A stretch of DNA of 64,000 nucleotides from Bathymodiolus brooksi (Eukaryota > Mollusca > Bivalvia > Mytilida > Modiolidae), in the NCBI GenBank assembly GCA_963680875.1, contig OY804585.1:31176186-31240185 (forward strand), written 5' to 3'. The notes below the pieces were generated by a model. That model did no database searches. It was not told where the DNA came from and saw only the letters and a list, made by a program, of their open reading frames with translations. Positions within the stretch are counted from its first letter, which is position 1; every line of letters begins with the position of its first letter. Position numbers and translations under genes: made by a program. Positions 25,315 to 36,039 of the stretch are shown here, one piece after another.

Positions 25315-26088
25315 ATCCTAAACATGTTAATGTGGAGATTTTACAGTCTGTTAGGGCAATTTTTCTATTAGCACATATTTAAAGGGAAATAATCCTCAAT
25401 AGTTTTCAATCTATGAGCCTGCTTAAGTAAAAAGAGATTTATAGTTATGTCACTTCTATGTGAATTTTATTAATTTGTGCTCAATTTGATTAAAATAAGA
25501 TTTTCGATAGATCTGGGGTTTTTTAAACTTTCGATGAATTAAAATAAGTTGATTGCCAGATAAGAATGTTTGTTAAATCCCAAAAAATATAATTTTAATT
25601 TATAGATTGATTTTTGCTATTATTTTTTTTCTGCCAAAACATAAAAATGAAATAATAAACAAGGCTGAACCTAAGTCTTGTCATTTGAATCTTTGATGTA
25701 TTAAGGTGGCTTTCTTTCAATGTATTATCGTGTGTACAAGATTTTTAACACTAACATCATAGATTTTATTCTATATATCTTGTTACAATTCTACTTCAGA
25801 GTCCATGTTCCTCTGAAGTATCCCCGTGAGATTCTGCTTTGATTATCTGTATTCCTTGAATGTACATGTATTATCAGGCACAAGAGAAATAACAGTTTTA
25901 TAGATCACTACATGTTGTATTTACATGTGGTCTTGATTTGCAGTAAAAGAATATTTTCCAAAATGTAGCTGTTTTCTGTTTCTGATGATGATTATTGATA
26001 TAATTTATTAGCAGCGTCCTTTTTCCACATGAAATACACAAGAGCAGTCAAATCTAATATAAATCAATGCTTGTTATATAATGGCTTG
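25315..26088. other. Intergenic (or PLC intron), nothing recognised
   Basis: AT-rich, with no exon or repeat that I can support. Confidence 0.4.
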
Positions 26089-26275
26089 GTTCATGGTGTT
26101 TGTCGCCACTTTCAACAATATTTCAGTTATATTGTGGCAGTCAGTTTTATTGGTGGAGGAAACCGGAGTACATAGAAAACCACCTACCTGTCGCAAGTCA
26201 CTGACAAACTTTATCACATAATGTTGTTTCGAGTACATCTTGCTATGAATGGGTTTCAAACTCACAACGGATAAC
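26089..26275 (-). repeat. SINE, antisense, head truncated
   Basis: The common 3' domain is first (ggtgtttgtcgccactttcaac) and the copy stops after the B-box region (gtttcaaactcacaacg). Confidence 0.8.
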
Positions 26276-26655
26276 AATACCTATATTTCATCCAATACCA
26301 AAACAAGACAAGACATTCTGGGGTGTATTTGTAGGTTAATAAACTATCAAGTTGATGTTTTAAAGTTAAATTATTGTTAAATGGAAGAACAAGAGAAACA
26401 CAACTGTAACAAACAAACAAAAAACTAAAAAACTGCCTTTTTTTTCTGGATTCAAAATATTTTAAAGAAAAATAGGATGTAGATTTGTTGACATTGTGTA
26501 GAAATGTAAATATATATTGATGACTTTTAAGTCTACATTAGATGTATCTCCCACTTGATCAACAAACAAAGATATATATAATAGTTCTACTGTTATTATC
26601 TGGTATGCTATTAAAACAACACTATTGGAGTTTATTTATTTATTTTCTGGACAAC

Positions 26656-26723
26656 ACTGCCATGATATAGCTGAAATACAGCTTAAGTTGGTGTTAAACA
26701 CCAATCAATCAATCAATCAATTT
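26656..26723 (+). repeat. SINE 3'-tail fragment with (ATCA)n
   Basis: Holds ctgccatgatatagctgaaat ... gttggtgttaaacacc followed by AATCAATCAATCAATCAA. No head. Confidence 0.7.
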
Positions 26724-26817
26724 ACTGGATATATTGTCTTAGTGGTCCTGGCCAATTAAATCTGAATTGATATCTTAGGCTTAATCGTTAAAATGACAAG
26801 TCAGGTCGAGCAAAATA

Positions 26818-26979
26818 CAGTCAAACCTGTATTAAGAGGTCACCTGTGGGACAAAGAAAAAGTGGTCTTTTAAGACAGGTGACCTCTTAAAAGAGGTTTA
26901 TTTCATATGAAATTTTCAATAACAGGAAAAGAAAAAAGTGACTGCTTAATAGAGGTGACCACATGGGCAGGTTTGACTG
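26818..26979. repeat. pogo/Tigger-like MITE with TA target duplication
   Basis: It starts CAGTCAAACCTGT and ends CAGGTTTGACTG, with TA directly on each side (26816-26817 and 26980-26981). It is 162 bp long with no coding capacity. The TIR and TA duplication fit the pogo/Tigger branch of Tc1/mariner (family knowledge). Confidence 0.8.
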
Positions 26980-27092
26980 TACATGTACATGTATACATAC
27001 CCATGAATAACTTTAGACATGCATTTTATAGGGAATAATAAAAAGGGGGGATGGCATGTATTTTTGTGCTTTACATTTTTGAATTAAAAGTT

Positions 27093-27280
27093 CAGTCAAG
27101 CTTGTCTTATTTGACCTTTCAAGTGATTTTTTTTTAATAGGGTCACATAAGACAGGTGGTCACTTAATACAGGTTTAGTTAATAGGAAATGCACTGTGTT
27201 GGGAAATTAAAAGTAAGGTCATATTATACTGGTATTGCTTAATAGAGCCTAAGAGGTGGTCACTAAAAGCAGGTTTGACA
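27093..27280. repeat. Degenerate pogo/Tigger-like MITE
   Basis: Starts CAGTCAAGCTTGTC and ends AAGCAGGTTTGAC. It shares the gtcacataagacaggtggtcac body with the copy at 55237. Confidence 0.65.
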
Positions 27281-27603
27281 GCATGTTCTAAAGTATGTTA
27301 CACCTAACCTAGTACTGGTAACTTACTATTGTTGACTTAACATTAGAACTTCTTTGATGTTTACAATCAAACCTTTCAGAGGGTCTCACTGTCCTTGATC
27401 ATGTGGTAAATAGTTTTAAATCTACATATGCAGTCAGTGGAGATCACTGCTATTCTTACAAGTTTGAATCATGCTCTGACCAATAGGGATCCTGGGGATG
27501 GAGAAATAGGGCCTAATTTCTCCCCAGATGGATACAAGCCCTCCAAGATGGAAGTCCATTAGTTGTGCTGTGAACTTGGATTTCTTCTACCTATTCTTTC
27601 TTT

Positions 27604-27970
27604 TTTTAGCTCACCTTGCCAAAGGCAACGTCAGCTATTGCCATCACTTGATCCATCGTCCGTCCGTCGTCGTCCGTCTGTAAACTGTTCACATTTTAAT
27701 CTTCTCCTTTGAAACTCCTTAGCCAAATGAACTGAAACTTGGTAGGAAGCAGGTATGTCAGGTCCTCTATAAAGATTGTGCATTTCGTCCCAATCCATTA
27801 TCAATCATGGCCACCACAGGCAATTCTTATTGCTGATTGGTTGATTTCTAAAAAAATCTTCTCCTCTGAAACCGAGTAGCCAAATGAATCGAACTTTGGC
27901 AGGAAGCACCTATGGAAGGTTCTGTATAAAGTTTCTTCAAAACAGAATGAAAGGTGAGCACCTCTAGTTT
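27604..27970 (+). repeat. TTAGCTCACC element, shortest form (about 2 units)
   Basis: Same hairpin start, CGTCCGTCGTCGTCCGTC stretch and GGTGAGCACCTCTAGTTTT end as at 11175, with about two internal units. Confidence 0.75.
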
Positions 27971-28797
27971 TGAATAATTTATTATAAAAAAAAAAATCCA
28001 TAATATTTCTTCTTTGAGGAACAAGTACACAAGTATTCTAAACTGTTTATTCCATTAGGAATAAATATTGTTACATTTTTCCCATTGGAATAGATCTAAC
28101 GTAATATTTATTCCATAAACATTATGTTGTAAATTCTATCTGATCACAGTGGAGGATGAATCACAACTCATCATTAGGACAGAGTGTTGTTGGGTGTCTT
28201 GTTTGCCACACTACATGTAATATATACACCACAGTATAATTGATTTGTAACATGAAGCCATGCAATATCACATCTAGGTCGTTGATTATTGCACGGCTCT
28301 CTGAGAGTAATAAAACTATTGACCAGTTTTAAAGTGCAATATCTTGTATAGGCATGTGTTGTTTCATAGTTCTTAGCTGTTGCTTACATTCTGGTATATA
28401 AACCATAGAAAGATCAAGGGCAAAGAATGCATTCATGTTACAAGCATTGAAAAGACAACTGGTAGCAACTCCTAAGCAATAATTTATGGGCAGTGGTCTT
28501 TGGTGGCCCGTTGCAAGATAAAATATTCTGACATTATTGAGCATCTTCCCACTTCCTTGTAGCAATGTAATCATCCGGCCATAGGCCGATCACAGTGCCA
28601 ACTTTTTAGTACATGATTTTATTGCTAAAATACTATCTCAATCAGTCAATTAATCAATCAATCAATCAATTCAATTAATTCAATGATATAGCTGATATAT
28701 TGCTAAAAATGGCATTACAAAAACAAACAGATAAAAAATACCAATGATTATTGCCTTTAGGGAATGTATGCATGCTTTTATCTAAGTACTTGGATCC
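27971..28797. other. No gene recognised; (AATC)n at 28640-28680
   Basis: Contains a short (AATCAATC)n run next to a SINE-like scrap (gatatagctgatatattgc). Otherwise nothing. Confidence 0.4.
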
Positions 28798-29000
28798 CTC
28801 CACCAATGAAACTGACCACTATGATACAGCTGAAATATCATTGAAAGTGGCAATAAACAACCATATACAGAATTGAGACTCTAAATTAAAATGAGTATCT
28901 GTGATGATGTTTATAGCTGAAATATCATTGAAAGTGGCACTAAACACCACATACAGAATTGAGACTCTTTGATTTAAATAGGTATCTGTGATGATGTTTA
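28798..29000 (+). repeat. SINE 3' fragments in a local 88-bp duplication
   Basis: A SINE end (ccaccaatgaaactgaccac ... agtggcaataaac) is followed by acagaattgagactct ... tatctgtgatgatgttta, which occurs twice (about 28868 and 28957), with a second SINE scrap between them. Confidence 0.65.
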
Positions 29001-29002
29001 TT

Positions 29003-29525
29003 ATCCCCTCGCCAACAAAGTTGCGAGGGGATATAGTAACGCTACCATCCGTCCGTCCGTCACAATCCTTGTGAACACTCTAGGATCAACATCCTTCAAT
29101 GGATTTTTACCAAACTTGGTACATATTTAGTCCTTAAGAGAATCTGGAACCCTATTGATTTTCAAGGTCAAAGGTCAAGGTCACGGTAAATTTGTTACTG
29201 TGTAACATCCTTGTGAACACTCTAGAATCAACATCCTTCAATGGATTTTGACCAAACTTGGTACATACTTAGTCCTTAGGAGAGTCTGGAACCCTATTGA
29301 TTTTCCAGGTCATAGGTCAAAGGTCAATGTCACCAGGTCAAATTTTTACCACGTAACATCCTTGTGAACACTCTAGAATCAACATCCTTCAATGGACTTT
29401 GACCAAACATGGTACATACTTAGTTCTTATGAGAGTCTGGAACCCTATTGATTTTCAAGGTCAAAGGTCAAGGTCACAGGGTCTAATTTTTAGGCGAGGG
29501 GATATGCCACGCGTTGCCCTTGTTT
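29003..29525 (+). repeat. CCCTCGCC-hairpin element with three internal units
   Basis: The first bases form a hairpin (ccctcgccaacaaagttgcgaggg), followed by ATATAGTAACGCTACCATCCG. The element ends with GGCGAGGGGATATGCCACGCG and TTGCCCTTGTT. Three units of about 142 bp each contain CATCCTTGTGAACACTCTAG and GGTCAAAGGTCAAGGTCAC. Non-coding. Confidence 0.75.
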
Positions 29526-29527
29526 AA

Positions 29528-29782
29528 GAAATAAATCATGGAAGCCAGAATGTGTTGCAGCTCAGTGCGGCGGACGGCTGTGCTGTCTCCATCAATTTGC
29601 CTGCTACTTTTAAATTTTCTCCTGCTACTTCAAAATCTATTGACATCCCTGGTTGGGAGTTTTAACATGGATTGGCGGATATTAGTATTTTATCCCGAGC
29701 CAGAAGCGAGGGATAAAATTTACTAATATCCGTCAATCCATGTTAAAACTCAAAGCACATTCTGGCTTCCATGATTTATTTC
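29528..29782. repeat. Nested palindrome (27-bp outer arms, about 40-bp inner arms)
   Basis: The outer arms at 29528-29554 and 29756-29782 are perfect reverse complements. The inner arms at 29657-29696 and 29710-29751 match with one mismatch and a 2-bp indel around a 13-bp spacer. Between outer and inner arm the left side has 102 bp and the right only 4 bp, so either an insertion on the left or a deletion on the right broke the symmetry. It directly abuts the preceding CCCTCGCC element. Confidence 0.85.
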
Positions 29783-30244
29783 GATTCTGATATGTCTAAG
29801 AGTACAAATACGGTAGTATACTTTGATTGGAAGACAGTAATTTATATTCAAGTTTGCGGAAAATGTCGCACACAATTTATGCTGCCAATGGAAAAGTCAG
29901 TCACATTCACCGGCGCATGTGCGAATGAGATTATACCATCGATAAATCGCTCGTTTGTTTACAAAGCGAAAGAAGGAGGTCATGTTAGAATAACAAATTT
30001 TTGATGGAAGGACTATTCTAATGCTTGCAATATCAAATGTGCTCTTGTGAAATTTGACATTTTTTGTGAAAAAATTGGAATTGTAAATCAAAATTAGTCA
30101 AGCCTATCAGTGGACTGTAGCAAAAATTTCCCAAATATATATGACTATGGTAGACCCCACACCTGTTTGAACCCCTGAAAATATACCTTTAGGAGCCCAA
30201 ACATACAAAAAATGTTTAGGGCCAACTAGACATGGTACAACCCA

Positions 30245-30345
30245 AGCACTTTAAAACCACAAGTATGTAGGAGGTAGAGGTTGTGACAATTTAAACACTT
30301 TATAACCACAAGTATGTAGGAGGTAGAGGTTGTGAGAATTTAAAG
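30245..30345 (+). repeat. Tandem duplication, about 50 bp x 2
   Basis: Two copies of accacaagtatgtaggaggt agaggttgtga followed by aatttaaa. Confidence 0.85.
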
Positions 30346-30860
30346 GTTGCAGACAGATTTATGGAAAAAATTAACAAGGAAGAACTAAAAACTGCTTATT
30401 TATGAAGTTAATTAAACATATATTTTATTGCTCTAATATCAACAATGGGATTGGGCTCAAGTTATAATAACTTTATAAACTCCCTTTCCCTATTAATTTG
30501 GTCTCCCAGTTTTGGAGACTGTTATCATGTGATAGAGACTACATATATACATGTACTTTAACAAAGATTCATGTTGGGGTGGTCTTTTTTATTATTAGCA
30601 TTTCTGTTAAATTTTCTACAATTTTGAATGAATTCAGGTTTTTTTTGTATGATTTCACCTTTTTCAGTTGTAATAAAGAATATTTAGCCTTTGAAATAAC
30701 ATAATATTAATTGACCCCTATTTCCATTTGCGAAAGTTTTTTTTCACATGTAGGGATATTAAATTTCTGAAGTGGAACAAAACAGTTTAAAATCCTGTTG
30801 TTTCCCACGCATACATGTATATTAGTATTTCTTACTGTAACCATATCTAATTTTTTCTTT

Positions 30861-30972
30861 AGTGAAAAGCATCTAGTATTCATTAAAAACATATAATGTC
30901 TTGGATGTGTTTGACTAGTGAAAAGCATCTAGTATTCATTAAAAACATATAATGTCTTGGATGTGTTTGACA
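30861..30972 (+). repeat. Exact 56-bp tandem duplication
   Basis: Two copies start at 30861 and 30917 (agtgaaaagcatctagtatt...). They are identical to the eye and therefore recent. Confidence 0.9.
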
Positions 30973-31194
30973 AGTTGCAATTTGTCTATTGAATAGACAA
31001 TCATATTGAAATGTTACAATCCCATTTAGATAAGGGTACAATTTTTAGATATCTTTTGTTTTTTCATAAAAAATTATAAAAATTTCTTCATATCTACCTA
31101 CACACTTCAAAAAAAAATTTTAAGTTGTGTTATGGCAAACCTGTATTTTTTATGCAACCATAAAAAATTGTTATCGCAAAATTATTTGTTTCTC

Positions 31195-31375
31195 CTATAT
31201 ATATATATATATATACGTCTGAAAATTAAACCAAACAGTGTTAGAATTAGATTTTTGAGCTGTCAAATTTTTGTTCTTCCCTCGACGGGATATGAACTCA
31301 CACCATTGATACACTGCAGCACCATTTGCTTAGCCTTACATCCAGCGCCCTAGACCACTCGACCACATCCACTCC
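31195..31375 (-). repeat. tRNA-Leu-derived SINE, antisense, with (TA)n tail
   Basis: Read on the minus strand it starts at about 31372 with GGATGTGGTCGAGTGGTCTA, then GGGCGCTGGATG. This is an A box and D-arm pattern typical of class II (Leu/Ser) tRNAs. A B-box-like GAGTTCATATCCCGTC follows. The 3' part ends in a (TA)n run at 31196-31214. Assignment to tRNA-Leu is from memory of tRNA-Leu 5' halves. Confidence 0.75.
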
Positions 31376-31704
31376 CTATACATTTTATGTATTGATTATA
31401 TACATTAAAAAGTAGAAAATAGATATACTCAAAATTATAGAAAATAATTTCCGATTCATGAACTACATTTTATAACAAAAAGAAATTTTTGTTCATTAAG
31501 TAGAAAAAACTCAATATTAATAACTGATTTACATATTTATATAAGATATGATATGTACATGTACCAGTTACCCTCAAAATATGCTGAAAATATTTAAAGA
31601 TCCAGCCCATGGGAGATAACTGTGTAGATAAATAAAATCTAATAAATCTGCCTCCTATTATTTGTGCACTGTATGTGTACGGTATATAAATAGTGACATA
31701 AAAC

Positions 31705-31804
31705 ATGTCTTGTACCAGAGGGGAGGAGGAACATTATGAAATTCCCGATGAGAAATATTATGATGCCTTGAAAAGGAAACTTTCACCCGCTTTGAAGGAG
31801 TTTG
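31705..31804 (+). CDS. Candidate alternative first exon of the PLC-delta gene (middle)
   Basis: An ATG opens 33 codons of protein-like, charged sequence (MSCTRGEEEHYEIPDEKYYD ... LSPALKEF), ending in TTTG|GTGAGT. The donor leaves one base (G), which joins TG at 46427 as GTG (Val) and continues into [11 protein letters not shown] of the PH domain. An in-frame stop (TAA, 31699-31701) lies just before the ATG. A TATATAAATA string at 31683-31692 is too close to the ATG to act as a normal TATA box for it. The exon is 14.6 kb from the shared exon. The splice join is inference. Confidence 0.45.
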
Positions 31805-33796
31805 GTGAGTTTTATTTATAGATTTTAAAAGTTTTGACCTTAGATAAAATTTACCTGAAATATTTGTGTAAAAAACGAGAGAAAAAAGGGGGAAATGTGT
31901 AGTTTGATTTGTGTTCTGAAAAGTAAAAAAAAGGTAAAAATATCCAGGTGTGTTAGAAAGCTGTGTAATATGACATAATATTGTAATATCAAATTGTTTC
32001 TTTGCAAATATTGAGACAAGATTATGATCTTTGCCTGGGGGATATTTTTAGCACAAGGTGCTTTCATAACTTTATAAATTGATGTACATCAATATGGCCT
32101 GACTTGATATCTTTGGTTTATGAGGGTTATATAACAGCTTGATACCCCCTAACTATTATATGTACATAGTATACATGTCTGTGTTGTAAATGTAGGTGTT
32201 TGTGTGTTGTTGTGTGTAAGACTGTTTGACTTATTTAGGTGGCTATCATTAGCTGCACATTCAAGAGATGAAAAAAGGTTTGGAAGAAATATTTTCAATT
32301 AATAGCAAATAGCAAATTTCATATCCGTCTTTTCTATTTCAGTCTGCCAAAAACATTTTGACAAACATTTTGGAAGAATTGTTTGTATTTGATTAAGCAA
32401 ATTTTATGCAATTATTACTAGACTGGGGCATACAGTTTTTAGCACGGACTGCTATTTTACTTTTTGTGAACCAATATCAACAACTTTCTTAGAAGTCTTA
32501 TTGTGTTTTTAGAAATTTATACAAATGATCTTGATCATAGGTTTCAAACTTCAAATATTTGTGACGTTTAAATAAGGGATTGACATGACTTAATAACATT
32601 ACTTATTAACTGGAATTATAAATAATTTATATTATATTCATCATTACACATGATATTTTGTGAGAGGAAAAAATTACAACATAATTTTAGTGCAGTTGTA
32701 ATTTGGATCTATATAATTTTTTGACAAGATACATGTACAAATGTACATATGGTTCTAGGATTGTAACTGTATATAATGGTTTTTTTTGTGGAAATAAAAA
32801 AAATATTTAAACAAAAATGGTTATAAATTCATACAGAGTACATAAATGTGTAATATTCTAAGTATTTGTTTGAAAAATGGAAAATAATTATTTTGAAATC
32901 TCCATTTTTGTGCTCTAAATGTAGAACTTTTGAATTTTCATCTATTTCTTATGGATCTGTTTTTCTTTGTGGATATATATCTTCATTGTTGTACATGTGT
33001 ATTTTACTTAAGCTTGAGCAGAGCTCCCTTAAAATAAATATAGGATGCTCACCTTTGAATGTAGAAGACCAAATGTAGGATTTTGCATTTTTTTTTTAAA
33101 GTTTTTAACATTTGCCTGTTTTCCTATGTGCAGTATATCATGTATTTTGTTAAACTAGGCCCTTCGGTTACTGACCTTGAATTTCAAAGATTGTTGGTGT
33201 GAACCTTTATCATACTTTAAAAAAACAAAGATTTGATAACATTATAAAGGCACTCCTGATATTGTCCTTTATCTGCAGATCCGTCTTTTAATCAACCAAT
33301 CCCTTGCTCTATTCTTCTGTCACAAAGGTCGTAATATAAGTACATCTGTACTAACATTTTAAGCATGTTGCTCGCTCATCTTGATATTTACAAATGTAAA
33401 TGTAAATGCACCTATGACAGTAGTTTAATAGTTTTATATTTAAAAGAGTTGTTTCCCTTTATTATGGAGGAGCCCTATCATCACACTTATTGACCTTTAT
33501 GACTTACATTCTGTTGTTATTAGCAATGCTTAGGATTAATTATCCTTGAAACTTCTTAATTACAGGTAATTATTATCATATGAAGGTGGTGCCTACATGT
33601 ATACCATATATTATATTGTTTCAACAATTTGTCAGGAAATTGTGGAAGGAGTTATCTACCTTTTTGACTTACACAATTTTGTTTGTCAATAAAGGTTTTC
33701 AGTACACATCTTCCTACATATTAATATGGTTATCTTTTGAGCATACTCGCTTTTCAACATATGAAGATGATACCTTGTGTTGTTTCTACTCTTTGA
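31805..33796 (+). other. Intron/intergenic, nothing recognised
   Basis: AT-rich. I see no repeat or exon that I can support. Confidence 0.4.
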
Positions 33797-34046
33797 AAGG
33801 GTGGCTCAATGAGTTAGGTAGTTGGATTACTTAACAACTCATACCAAACCTATCACCAATACAGCGTGGGTTCGCTCCCGGCTTTGTAAATTACAAAAAG
33901 GGGTGCACTCGACTCGCAGCCTTAAGTGTTAAAGTTTCCCAGTTGCTTGCCCATGGTTGGTGGTTCTCTCCACCACTGAGACGGGTCACCATGATATAGC
34001 TGAAAGTGGCGTTAAACACAATAAATCAAATCAAATCAAATCAAAT
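33797..34046 (+). repeat. SINE of a different subfamily with (ATCAA)n tail
   Basis: A tRNA-like head (gggtggctcaatgagttagg ... gtgggttcgctcccgg, a good B box) leads to the shared 3' domain catgatatagctgaaagtgg cgttaaacac and (AAATC)n. A more decayed relative may extend over 34150-34350. Confidence 0.75.
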
Positions 34047-34349
34047 CTACTCTTTGATTGGAATAATTTGGAAGGAGCTATTTTTTTTATTGGGAAAATT
34101 AGCAGTTTTGTAATTTCTCAACAGTTTTATAAAGCAAACTGCTTATAATATGTGACCATGTGGATAATTTTGCTGATTTTTGATCCCAAGCCTAACACCA
34201 CTGATGTGGGTTTGCTCCCTAATACCTACCACACATGTTTAGGTTACCAGACACCTACTAAAGGTCAAGGATTCCTACTGTCAGTTTGTTATTATATCTG
34301 TCCTGGACTTTCCTTACACAATAAATATAATAGTCATATAACTGAAGAA

Positions 34350-34465
34350 ATGCTGAAAGTAACGAAAAAAATATAATTCTGAAGTAACGAAAATACCTAA
34401 ATCCTAAAGTAACGAAAATACCGAAAATCCAAAATCCTAAAGTAACGAAAATACAAAAATTTTGA
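34350..34465 (+). repeat. Irregular short tandem repeat (AAGTAACGAAAATAC)
   Basis: Four or five copies of aagtaacgaaaatac with variable aatcct spacers. Confidence 0.75.
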
Positions 34466-34655
34466 ATCCTCAAAAACAAACAAATATTGATCAGGAAAAA
34501 ATGACCCAACAAATATAATATCGGTCAATGCAAAAAACATCAGTATAAAGTTATAGAATAATTGGCCTTGATCTCATGATTATAAAGATTTAAATAATTA
34601 AAGCATGATTGAATTGGATTTTAATAAGGTCACATTATATTGATACCTGACATTA

Positions 34656-34893
34656 AGATCGTCCATTGGATTTACAACTACCTATACTATCAGTGCCTAT
34701 CACCACTAATGTTGTGAGTTCGAATCCCATTCAGGCAAGGTGTATGTAATACATTATGTGATAAAAGTTTGTTAGTGACTTGTGGCAGGTCGGTGGATTT
34801 CTCCCGGTACTCCGGTTTCCTCCACCAATAAAACTTATTGCCACGATATAACTGAAATATTATTGAAAGTGGTGTTAAACACCATATCCTACC
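34656..34893 (+). repeat. tRNA-derived SINE, 5'-truncated head
   Basis: Begins at agatcgtccattggatttac, has B box GAGTTCGAATCCCATTC, and ends with gaaagtggtgttaaacacc. Confidence 0.85.
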
Positions 34894-35025
34894 ATAACCA
34901 TATGGAAAATATTTATAAGTTGAGGATCTGGCTTTGCCAGTCCAGTATTGCTATTACAGTCAAAATCAAAGGGACTGGTGATTTTACTATGAAAATATCA
35001 AGATTAGGAAAAGAAAGTTTAAATA

Positions 35026-35298
35026 GTGATGGTCAACAATTCCACCAATATCAACAAAAGAACAACAACTACCTCTCACCTCAAATCATTGACGGCCACG
35101 ATATAGCTGAAATATTATTGAAACTGGCATTAAACACCCTAACCCTGACCCTAATCAAACCATTGAACAAAAAGAAAGACCATGACATATGACATTGGAA
35201 ATCCAAGTTCTAGCTTTGGACAGGCACAAAAAAATGGTGGGGTTAATCCTGAGTTAATGGGATCCGAATCCTCGCCCACTTGATAGTTGAGTTCCTAA
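35026..35298 (+). repeat. Unclassified dispersed repeat (copy B) with embedded SINE tail
   Basis: The ends match copy A at 14225-14590. Here the middle contains a SINE 3' domain (gccacgatatagctgaaata ... aaacaccctaaccctgaccc, 35093-35150). Confidence 0.6.
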
Positions 35299-35370
35299 CG
35301 GAAATACAGTATTTGAGTTATCAGTGATAAATTAAACTGAAGGCTGCTAAGAATTAATATAGATTATAAA

Positions 35371-35594
35371 GCCATTATTTTGACTAGCAAAACTTTAAAA
35401 GCAAATTATGGGACCATTATTTTGACTAGCAAAACTTTAAAAGCAAATTATGGGGCCATTATTTTGATTAGCAAAACTTTAAAAGCAAATTATGGGGCCA
35501 TTATTTTGACTAGCAAAACTTTAAAAGCAAATTATGGGGCCATTATTTTGACTAGCAAAACTTTAAAAGCAAATTAAGGGGCCGTTATTTTGAC
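35371..35594 (+). repeat. 42-bp minisatellite, left part (split by the LTR element)
   Basis: About five units of ttttgactagcaaaacttta + aaagcaaattatggggccat + ta. The array continues at 39523 after the retrotransposon. The 65-codon frame here is a by-product of the unit length. Confidence 0.9.
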
Positions 35595-35978
35595 TGTTAA
35601 ATTGACTATTTTGATGCAGAAACATTAATTAGTTTAATTGTTCAATAAAATTACTTTTTAAGATTGAAGGACATTAATTAACATCTGTGGTCTTCTAATA
35701 GTGACAGTTTTATGACATTTTTATTAGAATTTAGATGCTTGTACATAGCAAATTGTTGAAAGACAGAGACTGGCAAATGTGTTATCTTATGCATTTATGT
35801 ATCTGGTTTACTCTTAATGTTCTGTCAGTTTTAATTTTGATTGTCCAAGAGTATAGAAGATAATTTCATTGTAGAGTGGTGGCTCAGTATCAGTAGTTTT
35901 TGGTTTTAAAATACAAGTTGCACCCAGTTTTAGTTTTTATTGATGCCCACATTTTGGATAAAAGAACCCGTCTTAACA
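35595..35978 (+). repeat. 5' LTR
   Basis: Begins TGTTAAATTGAC and ends CCGTCTTAACA (terminal TGTTAA/TTAACA inverted repeat). Contains AATAAA at about 35644. Differences from the 3' LTR: TTTTTAAG/TTTTCAAG, TTATGCAT/TTATACAT and TTTGATTG/TTTGAATG. Confidence 0.95.
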
Positions 35979-35982
35979 ATTC

Positions 35983-36000
35983 TGGTGGTAGCGGTGGGAT
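35983..36000 (+). other. Primer-binding site, tRNA-Leu type
   Basis: TGGTGGTAGCGGTGGGAT starts 4 bases after the LTR. Its reverse complement, ending ...CGCTACCACCA, fits the acceptor and T-arm 3' end of a tRNA-Leu with CCA. The tRNA identity is from memory. Confidence 0.75.
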
Positions 36001-36039
36001 CCAAAAGGGATCTAGACTTTCTGTTAACTTAATAGATAG

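Noticed and set aside
31683..31692. TATA box for the exon at 31705
   Set aside because: It is only about 13 bp upstream of the ATG, so transcription starting about 30 bp downstream of it would exclude the start codon.
33797..34046. Functional tRNA gene (good B box, GGGTTCGCTCCC)
   Set aside because: The head does not fold into a full cloverleaf by eye and runs into the SINE 3' domain and tail, so it is a SINE.
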